From Isoetes taiwanensis (lineage: Eukaryota > Streptophyta > Lycopodiopsida > Isoetales > Isoetaceae), in contig JAJEKV010000064.1 in NCBI GenBank assembly GCA_021234155.1, positions 3,538,001-3,602,000 on the forward strand: a stretch of DNA of 64,000 bases, written 5' to 3'. A model generated the notes under the pieces. That model was not told where the DNA came from and searched no databases. It was given only the letters and a program-made list of their open reading frames with translations. Below, one piece after another: positions 12,891-26,077 of the stretch. The number at the start of each line of letters is the position of its first letter. The stretch's first letter is position 1. A program made the translations under genes and the position numbers.

Positions 12891-13924
12891 GTCCTTTGAC
12901 ATTTTGATTGCACTTTTGCATCTTGACAGGCTCTGTTTGCAGTAAATACATCCTTGAAAACAACAAAAGCAATACACGCACCTTGGCGTATGGCCACTCG
13001 TTACTCACGCACTCTCAAAATTTTTCTCGAGTTTGATGTTCAACCGGGTTGCGAGCGTAAATGGTGTTCTAAATCCATCAAGGCCCGAAATGTGTCGTGC
13101 TCACATTCTCGCGACCTCGGCGGGGAACTCATTATGTAGCCTCGGTAGGACCATTATGCAGCCTCGTTCAAGGGTTTGATACTCGGACCGATTGAAGAAG
13201 CTTTTGCCAAAATAAAGCTCACAACAGTAGCATCCTTGATTGCTTGCTCTTCTTGAATTTTCGATGCCCTAAGAAAACCTCATTGCATCTCATCGCAAAG
13301 TCTGTCCACACCACAAAGAACCCCTTTCCACGCGACAAGTCCCTTCACAATGGATGTTTCGCGAATCACCACATTGTATGGCTATGGCGTGGTTTGCACA
13401 AAATATCTAATTCGTTTGTCAAATCTAAAGAGCCTTCAACAAATCGGCTATGGCAAAGATCTGGCAGACTTCACGATTTAGAAAAATTGTAGAAGAAAAA
13501 CATAGCAAAGAAAACGCGAGATCATGCCAAAACCCTTATTTGCCGATGTGCAAAAGCATGAAAGCCTAGCTCGAAAAAAGCATAAACCATAGCCATAGCG
13601 ATCTGAGAAAGGCATGGCGGCAAGATTAACTTGGGTTCAGTCACTTCCAAAATACATCCAAACACGCCGAATCGCATCCGATGTCTCTTTTCCTTTTCTC
13701 AAAGGCACGTAGAAGTGGCATTGAGGGATCCGGGCGGTTTGGTTGAGCCGTGCTTGAAGAGCAAGAAAGAAAAAAGGGGAAGGCCAAAAATTGACGTTGG
13801 GGTCATCATTACACATTGGCAATAAACATGCTCAAGCCCATCCACATGCGCGTCTCGGATTTGTTTGTCTAAGTGAATTGGCATGATAGGGCTGTAACGT
13901 TTAAGTACCAAAGCAATGAGGTAT
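12891..13924. other. intergenic, nothing recognised
   Basis: No protein family could be read on either strand; the short ORFs at 13244-13911 overlap one another in several frames. Probably more degraded repeat. Confidence 0.35.
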
Positions 13925-14333
13925 CCGCCGCGATAAATTTCTCTTTACTAACTTGATATCAGTTCTGTGCCTAAGTATTATAGAGTGTATTTCAAGATAA
14001 AAATAGTTTAAACTGTAATTGCAAAAGATATGATTGAACGGCCTGAATTTTTGTTCCGTGGCTTTAAAAACAGAAAGTAAAAAAAAAAAACAATATTATT
14101 TGCACTACATTATATGAGATAATAAAGAATATTCAAATTGCATTGCTTAAAGGTGCTTTGTTAGTGTCCTTCTAGAAGGATAAATGCATATACACACCCA
14201 AAATTTTATAGATAATGTTTAAATGTAGGTGTCGACATGAAATGAAAGTGGATATTGAAATGAAAGTGGGAGCGTTTCATGTAGCCTAATTGTGTCATTT
14301 ACCAACGGTGTCAATTGAGAGCCTAATTGTGTC
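13925..14333. repeat. second copy of the interior of the 10.1-10.6 kb element
   Basis: Starts ccgccgcgataaatttct and then follows 10130-10530 almost base for base, differing mainly by the length of an A run. It lacks the right terminal inverted repeat: where the first copy turns into its terminus, this copy runs on into another unit of the same internal motif (ccaacg.tgtcaattgag). That suggests this locus keeps the uninterrupted form. Confidence 0.8.
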
Positions 14334-14539
14334 TTTCACCAACGTTGTCAATTGAGGGAATCCTGCATATTTTTTTGCCCATGTGATTAATTCTTTAGAC
14401 ACTTTTAATTGCCTTAGATCTCATGTGAAAAGAGGCATTCTGCTTCGGAAAAAACCCTGATTGCTGCTTCTTAATGATAGCAGAAAAGATCCCGATTACT
14501 ATCTGGTGCGAATCTGGACCTACTATCCCATATTTGCTA

Positions 14540-14745
14540 AGTAACATTCTGATTACAGTCGACAGGTGACTCTCCTCCCATGCTGGCATTTCCAGACATG
14601 ACTCCATCACTTGCATCTGAATCATTATAGACCATCTTCAGTGCTTGCACCGCCTCACCCATAAAAGGCCTATGAGAAACTTCTGGTTGCACACACATGG
14701 AAGCAATTGCAGCTACTCTTGTCAAGTTGTCGAAAGGAAACTTGT
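14540..14745 (-). pseudogene. receptor-like kinase, C-terminal exon remnant
   Basis: The minus strand reads FPFDNLTRVAAIASMCVQPE, then VSHRPFMGEAVQALKMVYND and a short acidic/Gly tail ending at a stop at 14537-14539. This is kinase subdomain XI with its invariant Arg (HRP), in the form found in plant receptor-like kinases of the ALE2/PERK type. An AG acceptor-like site lies just upstream, at about 14745. No other kinase exon was found in the next 3 kb on this strand, so it is more likely an exon fragment than a live gene. It abuts the repeat copy at 13925-14333. Confidence 0.6.
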
Positions 14746-14749
14746 TTCA

Positions 14750-17190
14750 TTGGAAGCAATCTCCAATGTATATCTATTTGAAATTTGTCAAAACCTTAAC
14801 TTGTTTATGTTGTAAGGTAAAAAATTGCATTTGAGGTGAACGTTTTTTAGTTGTGAAGACGAAAACTCTTAAAAAACCCCATTTTATATAGAGTACACTT
14901 GAAGAGTTTATTTGCTATTCACCAATATATTTTTGATCAAAGTGTAGTAAAAGAATAAAAAACTAGCAAGAACAAACAATTTGGACAAATATCTTAAGTA
15001 TACTATGTTATTTCCATGCAATTCAGAGAGCATGGTAGGTTATTGTATGAGTTCATGGAAGGAGAGCAATGATATTTTCTACGGCAAATGTTACTCTTTA
15101 TAATTACGCGATCATAATGAGTTGAATAAGACTTGAAAGAAATGTTACTGATAACGATGACCTGTATGATAACGAGCACAATGTTCAGACAATAGATTAT
15201 GCCAAAATCGCTGATTGCATGAGGCCAGGAAATATGATACTTAACACTCCAATTGGACATAACAATGATGCTTTTTAAGAAGTTGCCAGAAACTGTTATC
15301 GTCAAAAAGATATTACTTAAAATTTACTTCTCATGTTCGATAATTTCAATCAGAAGATGCTGATAAAAAAACATACCATTTATGAATGGAAGATACAGCA
15401 ACCCTCCACAACCGACAACAACGGACATAGCATGCTTATCAATATCTTCATATGAAGAATCTGCATCATATAATGTACATCATTAAGTGTGGGGGTCCTT
15501 TAGTTGAGTACCATGCCCCAGATAGCGAGGACAACGAATATGCTATAGCCATTATTGACATGCCTAGCACAAGGAAACAATGATAATAGCATCAAAAAGT
15601 TCATAAGATTATTATATTTACAAACGATCTCATCATCATGCATCCTATCACAACACTTCTTATCAGGCATCTATGTTTCTGCCTTTTCGTGTTAAGTGTA
15701 TCAATGATTTGGCTGTCTGTGCTATCTTCTGTCATGAATATTTGCATGCCTTGCTCTCAAAATGAATATACATTCCCTCAAATTCATCTCATGCATTTTG
15801 ATAACATGTTCTCTTGTGGCCACCTTATGTGAACTGATCCCAAGAATGGAGAAAATTCCTCATCTCTTACTCAGTTAAATCAGCCTGACAGCATTTGCTG
15901 GTTTTAAAACCTCAGATTTCTCATTGTCGCTTTATGAACGCTTAAACACAATTTCTTTGCTTCCAAACCGGGGTTCCACAGAAGATTAAATCTGGATCAT
16001 TCTGAGCAAAGCAAATTCTATATTGCAGTTAAAAATTGAGCTTGCATCATTTTGAGCAAAGCAAATTCTATATTGCAGTTAAAAATTGAGCTTGCCAGAG
16101 GCCTTGATACTTTCATTGCAGCTCAGAAAGAAGAAATGTAAGGAAAATAACAATTCTATACTTATGCTACCTCCTCGTCATCATAAACATTCTTCTGGGA
16201 GAGCATAGAAGTCCTTATGAGGTTGAGCAGATTGCACCTGCCTAGAAGCGCCATAAAAAATTTGCCTAGAAGCACTGAAGTCCTAAACTCCTGCATTTTT
16301 TGTTTTCCTCCAATATCTGCATAGCTTTCAGGCATGTTTTATAAAAGACCAATATTGTATCAGTGTTAAATTGTCAATGTTGATGCGAAGTGGCGTAATA
16401 CAACAATCACTTCACACCCGTTTGCGAGTCTGTAACAGGTAGTTCTCCACATGCCCTCCCTTTTGTATCAGGTTTGTCATGCATGATCAAGGATCACCTG
16501 ATAGGCACTTTCTTACTTCATTTCATTTGCCAATTGAATAGCCTCTTCTTCTTCACAGCCCTGCCAAATGAGGACTTATTTAGGATCCTATACTTTGTGT
16601 GCATATTGTAACAAAGTGTTTGAAAAGACATGCAAGTACTGTGCATATTGTAACAAAGTGCTTGAAAAACATGAAAGTACCAATCTTTAGTAGTGCTTTC
16701 TCTAGCCAAAAAAAATGCTCATCCAGCTGGCGCTATTTCCCTGCATTTCTTATGCATGTTAGGAACATTAAAAAGTACTTATAATTTTTGAAAAAATAGA
16801 TGGTTAAAGACACCTTGCCATCACCTCTAGTGACGATGAGCCCAAAGTAAAAACTTGTTATATTTCTATTAGAAGATCCAATAAACCTGCAAAGTGGCAT
16901 GCACCAGTCAAATGTGCCTGTCAAACTAAAACATAACCAGAGATTCTAGAGACATAATTGAAAAGTCTAAAAAGCTTACCCAAACTCCTCCTGGAATAGC
17001 AAAAACAGATGATGAATTGACCTCCATCATTGATAACGTTAGGTTAGCTTAGAACGCCTACAACAAACATTGGAAACATATAATATAGAAACATAAACCT
17101 GAAGCAAGATGTGGCTCATTTGATGATCCCACATGGCGTATTTGTTGAGACACATCTAACAAATAGAAGTAGAAATTCAAATAGAACTTA
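14750..17190. other. intergenic with short tandem duplications
   Basis: A 51-bp unit (gagcaaagcaaattctatat...) is repeated in tandem at about 16003-16100, and a 39-bp unit (gtgcatattgtaacaaagtg...) at about 16605-16675. No gene recognised; minus-strand exons of the GDSL remnant could lie at 16.8-17.05 kb but did not read convincingly. Confidence 0.5.
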
Positions 17191-17191
17191 C

Positions 17192-17440
17192 TGGCAATAC
17201 CAGGCATGCGCTTGCCATTTGAAAACCTTCCAGTAGCATCCGCCAGAAAATCAATCCCATATAGTGGACGACTTCCCTTAGCCAAACTAAGCATATAGTT
17301 AATATTTCCAACACCAGAGAATGCCAAAATGAAAAATGCAGGAAAGATGGGGCCATTCTGTTCTTCTGATGCTCCAACACAAAAAAACCGCAGCAATAGC
17401 ACAAAGAAACCTGAACGAAAACCGCATTTTTGCTTCCAGG
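17192..17440 (-). pseudogene. GDSL esterase/lipase, first-exon remnant
   Basis: On the minus strand a hydrophobic signal-like segment (GFFVLLLRFFCVGA) is followed by PAFFILAFSGVGNINYMLSL and then YGIDFLADATGRFSNGKRMPGIA. This is the start of plant GDSL lipases (PAFF.FGDSLVDVGNNNYL...GIDF....TGRF.NG). The catalytic block is damaged: the GDSLVDVGN region has lost two residues and the Gly and Asp around the nucleophile. The exon ends in a good donor (gtaagt, 17184-17191 on the reverse), but later exons with the Asp/His dyad were not found. Secreted enzymes of this family hydrolyse esters; this copy is probably inactive. Confidence 0.6.
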
Positions 17441-18730
17441 TTTGGCTATGGCGATCTCCAATGAATGCAGGCATTCGGAACCGGTATAGGTCCGTTAAAG
17501 GCCAAAAAACGGCAGAGTCGAAATGAAGTTGTGCTCGCAGGATGAAGTTCCTCCTCAGTATACTTGGAATGAATGTGCTAGATGCCAGCAACCAGAGTCA
17601 GTGGGAGTCCCCTCTCATGCAAATAAAAAAATGTTCATAGAAAATCTGCTATAGAGACACAAAATGGAAGAACGGATGAACTGATGGCGCCTATTGGGCT
17701 CCAAATCAAGCCGAAATCAAGCTAAATCAAGTCGAAATCAAGCCAAATCAAGCCGAAACAGGGTCTTCGATGCCCAACATGCCCAATCGAGGAATTTGAT
17801 GCACCGCTACCGCTACCGCTGCCGCTGCCGCCATAGCATTCAGTCAGATTGTTGCCGCCATAGCTTCTACCGACTCCAGTTGCTCTGCCAGCATTAGAAG
17901 AAGCAATCGCCATCGCCAAATAACTAGACACGCAGACTATCCACCGCCATAGTTTGTGGACACAATAACGACAACCTAGACGGAGTTGGACGGATTAGAT
18001 TTATCCAAAAAAACGTGGCAACAAAAACAACAAATCGATTGCGGCGCAGAAAAAATAACCACGACAAAAACAGAAAATGGAAATTGGAAACTGACTTATA
18101 TATGTTCAGATTAGAAAATAATAGTGCCTTGACATGTTTTTTTCTATTTCCAATATCAAGAATGTAAAATGATTCCTGGATGTCTATTTTTTAGAAATTC
18201 TTTAGGGACCCGCTAAGAAACTGAATTTTTTATTCAGTTATTATAACTACCTCAATTTTTTGAGAAATCACATGAAACTTAAAAATATAGTTAGTATTTA
18301 TAGTCTATATTCATAGAAATAGAAAATTAATGTTATCTTAAAACTTGTATTCCATGTCGTATGTTATGAGATAATATAATTGAAACCATCAAATTGGGTG
18401 TATTTTAAGGTGCAATTCTCCTCAACATGTGGAAAAATTTATTTTGCTATTAAATATGATGGTACAACTTCGAGTTAATTTTACAATTCAAGTGTATCTT
18501 ACAAATGTCCTCTAATATAGAGAAGGGATTGAGGGACCCGTACGAGTTGATGAACCCCAAACAAGTCCCAGAGACAACTCTGGTTTTAAGAATTCGAATG
18601 GCTTTTATACTAACAAAGGATATGTTGTTCTTGATCATCTTTTGAAAGATGATCTCGTGTACAATTATTACCTCAACACATCTTCTTAAAATGCAATTCA
18701 ATTACGTAGAAATAAGTAACTAAGTACGGA
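17441..18730. other. intergenic, low-complexity segments
   Basis: Contains about six 10-12 bp units of the aaatcaagccg type (17703-17760) and a ccgcta/ccgctg run (17806-17832). The minus-strand Gly/Ser-rich ORF across the latter is a repeat artefact. 18.1-18.7 kb includes the 3' flank of the MGDG synthase gene. Confidence 0.5.
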
Positions 18731-21700
18731 TCAAGTAACAGGTATCCTAAACTTTTTCAGATCTGTTCTTTGTTGGGCAAGCTCTGCAAGGTCATGAACT
18801 ATATTAAAAACTGCATTTGGACGGGCGAGCCTTGCAGCATTTAACGCCATCTGTTTAAATTCATCTGCTTTAGTACTAAACCATTGAGAGATCGTGCTTG
18901 CAATTTCTTTTGGGTCTTCACAATATTTTCCTGCACCATTGTCCACCACATATGGTACATTTCCAGCCTCCTTTAATCAAATAGACAAAGGTTCAGACAA
19001 GCACTGGCAGTATGAAGCATAAACATAAATATATACCTGGCCTGCAATGTAATCATTTATCAGCAAAGGTAGACCTCTAATCATGGCCTCTGCTATAGTT
19101 CCAGGACCAGCCTGGAGAGATGGCAGTACATATATAGAATTAGTCCAAAGTGATCACTTACAGCCATAGATTGATATACCATACCTTTGTGATGATGCAG
19201 TCGCATGCACTCATCCAGTCAGAAATGTTTGTCACAAAGCCGCGTATCTGTGTTGTATAATCAGGTTTATATTTTCTCGTTTTTTTCTCATAATTCTTAT
19301 TAACAGCATAAAATGTGGAATTAGGATTATATCACAGCTATGTCATAAAACTATTCCATGGGTTGCGGATACTGACATGGAGAGAATTGTCACAGCAATT
19401 ATTGTATCAACAGGAAATAGACGAGTTTTTGAAGATACAATATATTGCTGCTGGAGATTACTTGGGCAGCTTTGCCTGGGTACTTAGGATATCTGGTGAT
19501 CGTGTCTTGTACAACATTGAGCAGGTAATTCCAATTAATAATGCACCTTTGATGAATCCCTTAAATGCTGTGGACATCATAACTGTCAAATTTCCATGCA
19601 ATACTTTCATCTAAAAATTGCAGCTAACCAAAGGAAACAAATCATAAAATCTGGCCAGAAGACTTCGGTGAAGCAGGTCTATGCTTTGCTCTGCAGCCAT
19701 CCCTGTATTATTTATCTATGCCAGTTAGGTGGCATTTCGTATTTATTTAGCACTTGCTTCTTACATACGAATCTGCAGGGACTCCTATTTGCGATGTTGG
19801 TGAACATTAAGGAAAGGGAAAAGACACATTGTGGTAAAAAAGATGCCTTCATTGTTGGCAGGGTTGGTTGGAATTGAAAGATAATGCAACATCCTGCCTT
19901 GCAGAGCTACAGTATCTCCACAGGGACACGGCCATTTTTTCTGCTCCATATAAATGATGCCCAGTACATTCACATTATCACTCGTATTTGACAACCAAAA
20001 GAAACCAGTGAAAAAAGTATTATTTCCATCTGTAAAACATGCACACAATCATCCATCTCCCGACTCTTTCTGCAGTCACTTTCGTACAACATCATTTAAC
20101 TACCATGGTCTATAGCTCCTTGTTCACAATTATATATGTTGCATTTCACATGACTAATTGCAACAACAGCTATAAGACTAATACATGTTCAAATGTGATA
20201 GCCAAGGACTTTAACTTAGACGAGCATCTTCATATGCCTATTCACTTGCCCTAGACGTTTATCTCAGGCCATCAAGCTTTCAATGAGATTGAAACCAGAA
20301 CCGTGTTTGCATGGAGTGTAATAGTTTCATCAGATGCCAAGCTAGGGCAGTGTGAGAATAAACTAGCACAAAATCATTGAATTAGTCTTCAATACAATGT
20401 GAGGATCATAAATGCTCTTATTATCAATATGCATGCAGTTTGGAAGAGGCTATCAGATCCCTTCGGGATGCACTTTCATCCAGCCTCAAGCAGTACAACT
20501 TTTCGCTATCATGGATTTACTAGATGGCCTCTGCTCTGTCTGTTCAGGGTTATCTAAACTACACAATAAATATTACATAATAAATGGGACCAGTTTCTTA
20601 TGTTAAGGGTTCCTTGAAAATCTTACATCTGAAAGCAAGCTCTATTGTGGACAAATGCTAACATGGTCTTTTAAGTCCTAATGACCAACGTCGGTTGCAT
20701 CCTCCATAAGATGAATTTCCCTCCCCACTGTCATGCAAAATGCTTAAAAACTAGAGGAACCCTTTCATGTCATGCTAAATTTCTACAATTTTGTTGATGA
20801 TGTCTCTAGTAAAGACCTCAGTAATGAATCTGCCCATATGCATTTATCAATCTGATGGTTTTCTTTCACTTCCAAGCTTTTTTTTACAAGTTCAGCCAGA
20901 TAGAATGCATGATTTAATGGAAATTCCCGCCAGTCCCTGCTCACCCCTTGATAAATAAGAACACAAATTCTGCAAAATGCTTTATATGAGCTTGGACCAT
21001 GTTGTGTAATACCTTGGTCATTGACCTCTGATATGGAAGTTGGCAGTGCCCGATGCTTGACAATATTGTCGACACTTTTTTAAAAGTACATATTCTCGAC
21101 CGAAATATTTATGACATGTACATTGTAAGTCTAAGCACATTACTGATGAAAACTGCAGTTATGTGCACTCACAACCCACACCCTACACCCATCACATTGC
21201 CATCAAATGGTGGCCACCATCTTGTACCTAAGAAAAATGTTACTGCTTCCAGCAACAATTTATACTTGCTGTTTGATCCCTGCACAATTTCATGTATCTA
21301 TCATTCTTCAGCTGGGCCAAGTTAACGGTATGGTTCTATTATGCCAACCATCAATATTCAAAAATAGGTCCCTCGACGAAATTGGTGATCTAGTGACCTT
21401 CATAAGTAGGTATAGAACTTCAGTGTTCCTGAAGGCCATAAAAGATACTCCTAGTCATTGGTAAACGTTTTCCATGTCCACTTTCTTTAATTTGTTCCCA
21501 AATTTGGCAAGAGGGAGATGGTGATGTCAATGTTCTTTTATGAGTGAGTGGTACAAGTACATCATTTTATATGTTCAATGGACTGGTTGGGCTGCTAAGA
21601 ATATTTTGTTAGAATGTGAAATTGGGTAGGTAAGAAGCATAGCACATAAGGAGCTTATTCCTATCTAGACATCTTGGAGCTTATTTCTATCTAGACATCT

Positions 21701-24246
21701 TGTATACAATGTTAAAATAAATAGCACGATGTATATGGCAGACATGAAGCTTAAACATACTTGAACTGGTATTGACCATTCATGTGACTTCAGCTTCTCA
21801 ACCAATCGTTTATTTCGGCCGCATATGATAACCAGCTGCCCAAATGGCCTTCCTCCTGGTTCATCAACCAGAGCTTCTCCAAGCGCACGTGCAGTTGCCT
21901 CAACTGGTCCCATGCCTTCTCCACCTCCCATAAGCAACACAGCTGGCAACTCTTCGTCCATTTCCAACTCTTTTCGTAGATCATTCTGCCACATGACTTA
22001 GTCCTTCAAATGTCAGAAACAGATTAAATACTGAAAGGCATGAATGCGTCGTTTGTACAGAGGTAACATCTTTTAATATGGAAGAAGGAAGATTAACCAA
22101 GATAGAACTGAGCGTACCTTTGGCCGAGCAGGTTTACAAAATGAAGGTCGGACAGGCAATCCATGCACCCGTACTTGGGATGGCTTTAGTCCTGCCTTGT
22201 ATGCTTTGTTAGCAACTTCTTTAGTTGGACAAAAGCAGATGGTCGTCAGTTTATGGAACCTGAAAGCATGCACTTGAAATGGTCAACAGCAGGTAAGAGA
22301 ATTGCTTTTTCTGAATGCAGAATATTTCTCATTAGGAGGCTATAGCTTCATAAAGTTATCTTCTCTCTCCATTCTGATCGCTAAACCACACTTCTCGATT
22401 CCCGGCATTTAATGGGTCTTATTCAATTGCCTTCTTTACTCCTCCTATCCCAAAAGGATTTGAAAGCAAGGAGCATATCCTCCATTTTGCAACACTTAGC
22501 AGTTTGTCCAAAGACATAGTCACTGGAATTACTATTCCAGGCGGCACATATGACTGAAGAAAAGTCGGAGCTTTGCTAGTATGACTTAGAATTTTTTGCT
22601 AAACCGAAAACCTTGCATGTATACACCCCTAAACTGCACCTTTATAATCAGCTTAATGATCTACGTAAGGAAATTTCACCTTCTATATTCAGATCCAAAC
22701 TAAATCATATGAATGTAGCACTATACCGCTAGTTCCCTTGCATGATTAGGCCTTCACAATGTTAAAGGAAATCCCTAGAATCTTGTGAACAAGTTGTTCA
22801 ACTTGTTTTTTTAGTACGTGCAGAAGACAAGATTCTGAAACCTTATTGGCATGCAAAACATAAGTGGCGCAGGTTCTACATACCATGTTGGATGACATGT
22901 GCTTAGATCTGTAATGACAGTAGTAAATGGGATCTTGTCAAGTAGGCCCTTGGATTTCAAAATACGCAGTGGAATATGCTGCATTAATGGATGCACACTA
23001 ACAATCACGTCAGGCTTGTACTTCAAAAGCCCCTTAGCAACTTCTCTGTAAATGAAAAGAACATTATTCGAATTAGCCAATTAGCCAACAACAAAAACAC
23101 ATTCTATTAAACACCAAGGAGCAGCCACAATAGGCAATGAAATGCTAAGGATAATATCAACTGCGAAATACTGGTAATGCCAATGCATAAGCAGTGGCAG
23201 TCTTACCTAGCAATGAAAATGGAGGTTGCAGCAAAGTTTGTTTGGTGAACGAGACGCGGTCTTGTACCATGGAACGTGAACTTCCAAAGCGTTTCATGCT
23301 TTACAAGAAAACTGTAAGTATTTGGAACCTGGTTAAAAGGCCATGGTGTATGCTCTTTCCACAGGTCAACAATTGTCACCTGTACATATATTTATGCAAA
23401 GAAATAGGTAGGTTTAAGGTTTTCAGATCATGCAGCAAAACGTATCAACAAATCTCAATATAACAAGCATAGTGCCAAGTCTTAATGAGGAACCATATTA
23501 TATAAAAAGCTATTTAGACCTATGAGCTTGAACTAGCTTCATAGGTGATCTAAACCTATTCTTCCAAGTTTGGCTGCCTTTAATAAGCAACGAGGTAGTT
23601 CAATAAAACTTTTGTTCTACTATCAGACACATTTCCAGTATAGGCTTACATTGAATTGGTCTCCATATTCGAGTTCAAATGTTGCCTTAATGGCTTCTGC
23701 AGAGGCCCGATGTCCACCACCTGTATCACTCATCAAAATTAGTACCTTTTTCGGTTCCTGTGCCGCAAGCTCCAAATTTCCATCTTCAGAATGAGCTGAA
23801 TTCCACCTGTCATCCCAACCAAGTCCCTCTTGACTAACTGACCCAAATCCCAATGGGGCCCTTTCACAATGCCATCTTATGAACTTATTCCACTGATGTG
23901 CAATCCATGCTTTAGGCTTAGGTCCCCCCAAGCTAATAGCACCATAAAATCTTTCTTCACCAAACCAACATCCTAAATCATAAGGATTCCCAAGAAACTC
24001 GATCTGCCCGTATCCACTTACAATAATAGCCCTCTTAAAATCTGCAGCGGCACCATTCTTCAGAAAACAGACAGAAGGAAGCTTCTGGAAAAAGGAACCA
24101 TGTACTGTAATGGGTTTTGTTCTATTTTTTAAGGAACTGAGCGAGAATGGGAATCCATGAAAGTGAGCCAAGCTGAGAGAAGCCCCGAGAGAAGAAGTAA
24201 GGCGCCTTCTTTTAGGACCTCGACCTTGGGCAGAAATGATCGGCAT
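18731..24246 (-). CDS. monogalactosyldiacylglycerol synthase (eight exons, complete)
   Basis: Transfers galactose from UDP-galactose to diacylglycerol, making the main galactolipid of plastid membranes; a GT28-family enzyme of the plastid envelope. Exons, in transcription order: 23650-24246, 23207-23379, 22884-23045, 22118-22259, 21761-21985, 19185-19247, 19037-19111, 18731-18970. All introns are GT-AG and the phases join exactly to a 558-residue protein. The first 75 or so residues are Ser/Arg/Lys-rich and look like a transit peptide. Landmarks: [10 protein letters not shown] (about 173-182), HPLMQHIPL (275-283), [10 protein letters not shown] (302-311), GLPVRPSF (344-351), GGGEGMG (378-384), [25 protein letters not shown] (452-469) and [16 protein letters not shown]. 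Length and motif order match plant MGD proteins. The intron after exon 5 is large (19248-21760). No catalytic motif is broken, so it should be active. I would not choose between MGD1-like and MGD2/3-like. Confidence 0.95.
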
Positions 24247-25918
24247 TCCTCTTCCTCAGAAGGAGAGGAGCATTTTCTTCAGAAGAACCGGAGGAATGCA
24301 CATAGACATCGCCATCGATCCATCCACCAGCAGCTTTGGGGCTACTTGCCACGTGGACATTCATTAGTGGATGACTAGATTGGCACTATACCAATCAAAA
24401 CTTGTCTGGGGTCCTTGGCTTTTTCACACATCCAAAGCCCAATAGGCTAGAACTGGTGAAACTTTAACGGCTCTCCGACCCTATAACATGCGATTAATCC
24501 GGATCAGGGTCAAAACTATCCATAAGGGCCGGTTCATATGCAACCATCGCCGGAGAGGGGGCCTGTTTTGCCCAGTGCAAATTGGCGATCTTGGGCGATG
24601 GTGGGCGTAAAATGGTTGGTGAGCCCTTTTGCGTGATGGTGAGGGTCGTGAAGGTGCATGTGAACCAAGCCTAGGGGACGATTTACATGTAGAGTCGTTG
24701 CCTTCACCGTCGTGCAAAATGCTTCGCCATATTCTGTGACTATCAAGAACTGTTACAAACTTCTAACAGGGCAAAATAGGCATGTCATGACGATGACCCT
24801 ACATGTAACCCGCCCCTTAGGGAGTGTCCTTTGGATTTGGTCTGACCTGCTATCAATACGTGTCAGAAGGATTTACATTCAAAATAACTCGAGGGCAAGG
24901 AATAGAATAAAATACAATATTATATGTCCATGAGACTGATTGACCATGGTACTGTACAATTAGACTAATACTATCATTACTAACAGAATTGTCGAACGCA
25001 TGCCCCGAAAAGTTTTCAAGGGAAGGATCTTTACAGTAATATGTAGAAAGCTAGAGAATCTAATGAATCACAAGTTTCTTGTTGTCGGTTTAACAATAGA
25101 AGACAACGAGCATCCAACATGTCAAGAATGAATAACAAATTATGTAAGAAAGATGCACTGAGAAGCCCAAGGGAATGCTCATTTTAACTTGATTTCTCGT
25201 GTTGAAAGGCCAATCTGCAGAGCAGAGAGGTATGGTTGGTGCACCAAAATCAAATCTCAAGTGGGCATTGACGGTGTGCATGTGATGCCATATATAGTTA
25301 GATTGTAACAACGTCGATGGTGTACATCATCTGCAATTGAAACCTTGAGAATCCAAGATTTACTCGTGTTCCAGACTCGAAATCATTGCTATATGGCAAC
25401 TCGTCAATGGCTATCAAAGTTAAAATAGAAAAAAATTAACCATATGGGACCCATATAATTCGACTAGTGCAATCATTACTATTAGGATTAAAAAACCCCT
25501 GTCGAAAATGTTTTTACGAGAAAAAAAATTGGTCTACATATATATATATAATGATGTTTCATTTTCTGGCAATTTTCTGTTGTGAGGACGATTACACATG
25601 ACCTTCATTTTTACTCTGGTCCAGGTAGTTCCTTCAGCTTGAACCGAGTGGATTGCGGATAGAAACGAGGCAAATCTCGTGATGTTAGTCGAGACTCAAT
25701 CAAGCTTTATTGTGGATTTGGCGACATGACATTCTATAATAGGAAATAAAAGCATGTTCTATAGTGCTAGAGCAACTGAATTGGGTCCAAACAGATGAGT
25801 TTGGAGCAAGATCAAGGGTTGAGTGCTCACATACCATGCCTGGAAAAATTTCTAAAATCAAAATCATCAGTGGGGGTATTGTAGGCTAAAATACAATATA
25901 TAGATGCCATTGGAGTGT
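24247..25918. other. intergenic: upstream flank of the MGDG synthase gene
   Basis: Should contain the promoter of the minus-strand MGDG synthase gene near 24.25-24.6 kb; no single TATA or light-response motif stands out enough to call. The rest shows no gene. Confidence 0.4.
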
Positions 25919-26077
25919 TATAATAATAATAATAATTATTATTAATTAATCACGCCCACGTTGGATCTTGAAGGCCATGGAGCGAACAAACATACAGTAT
26001 TGTTCACAGTTTCAATACTAGTGAACGATGTGCTTCTACAGCTCTGAAATAGAGACCAAGCACCATAGGATTATCAT

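Noticed and set aside
19315-21464. Several + strand ORFs of 64-99 codons
   Set aside because: They lie in the large intron of the MGDG synthase gene and show no family resemblance.
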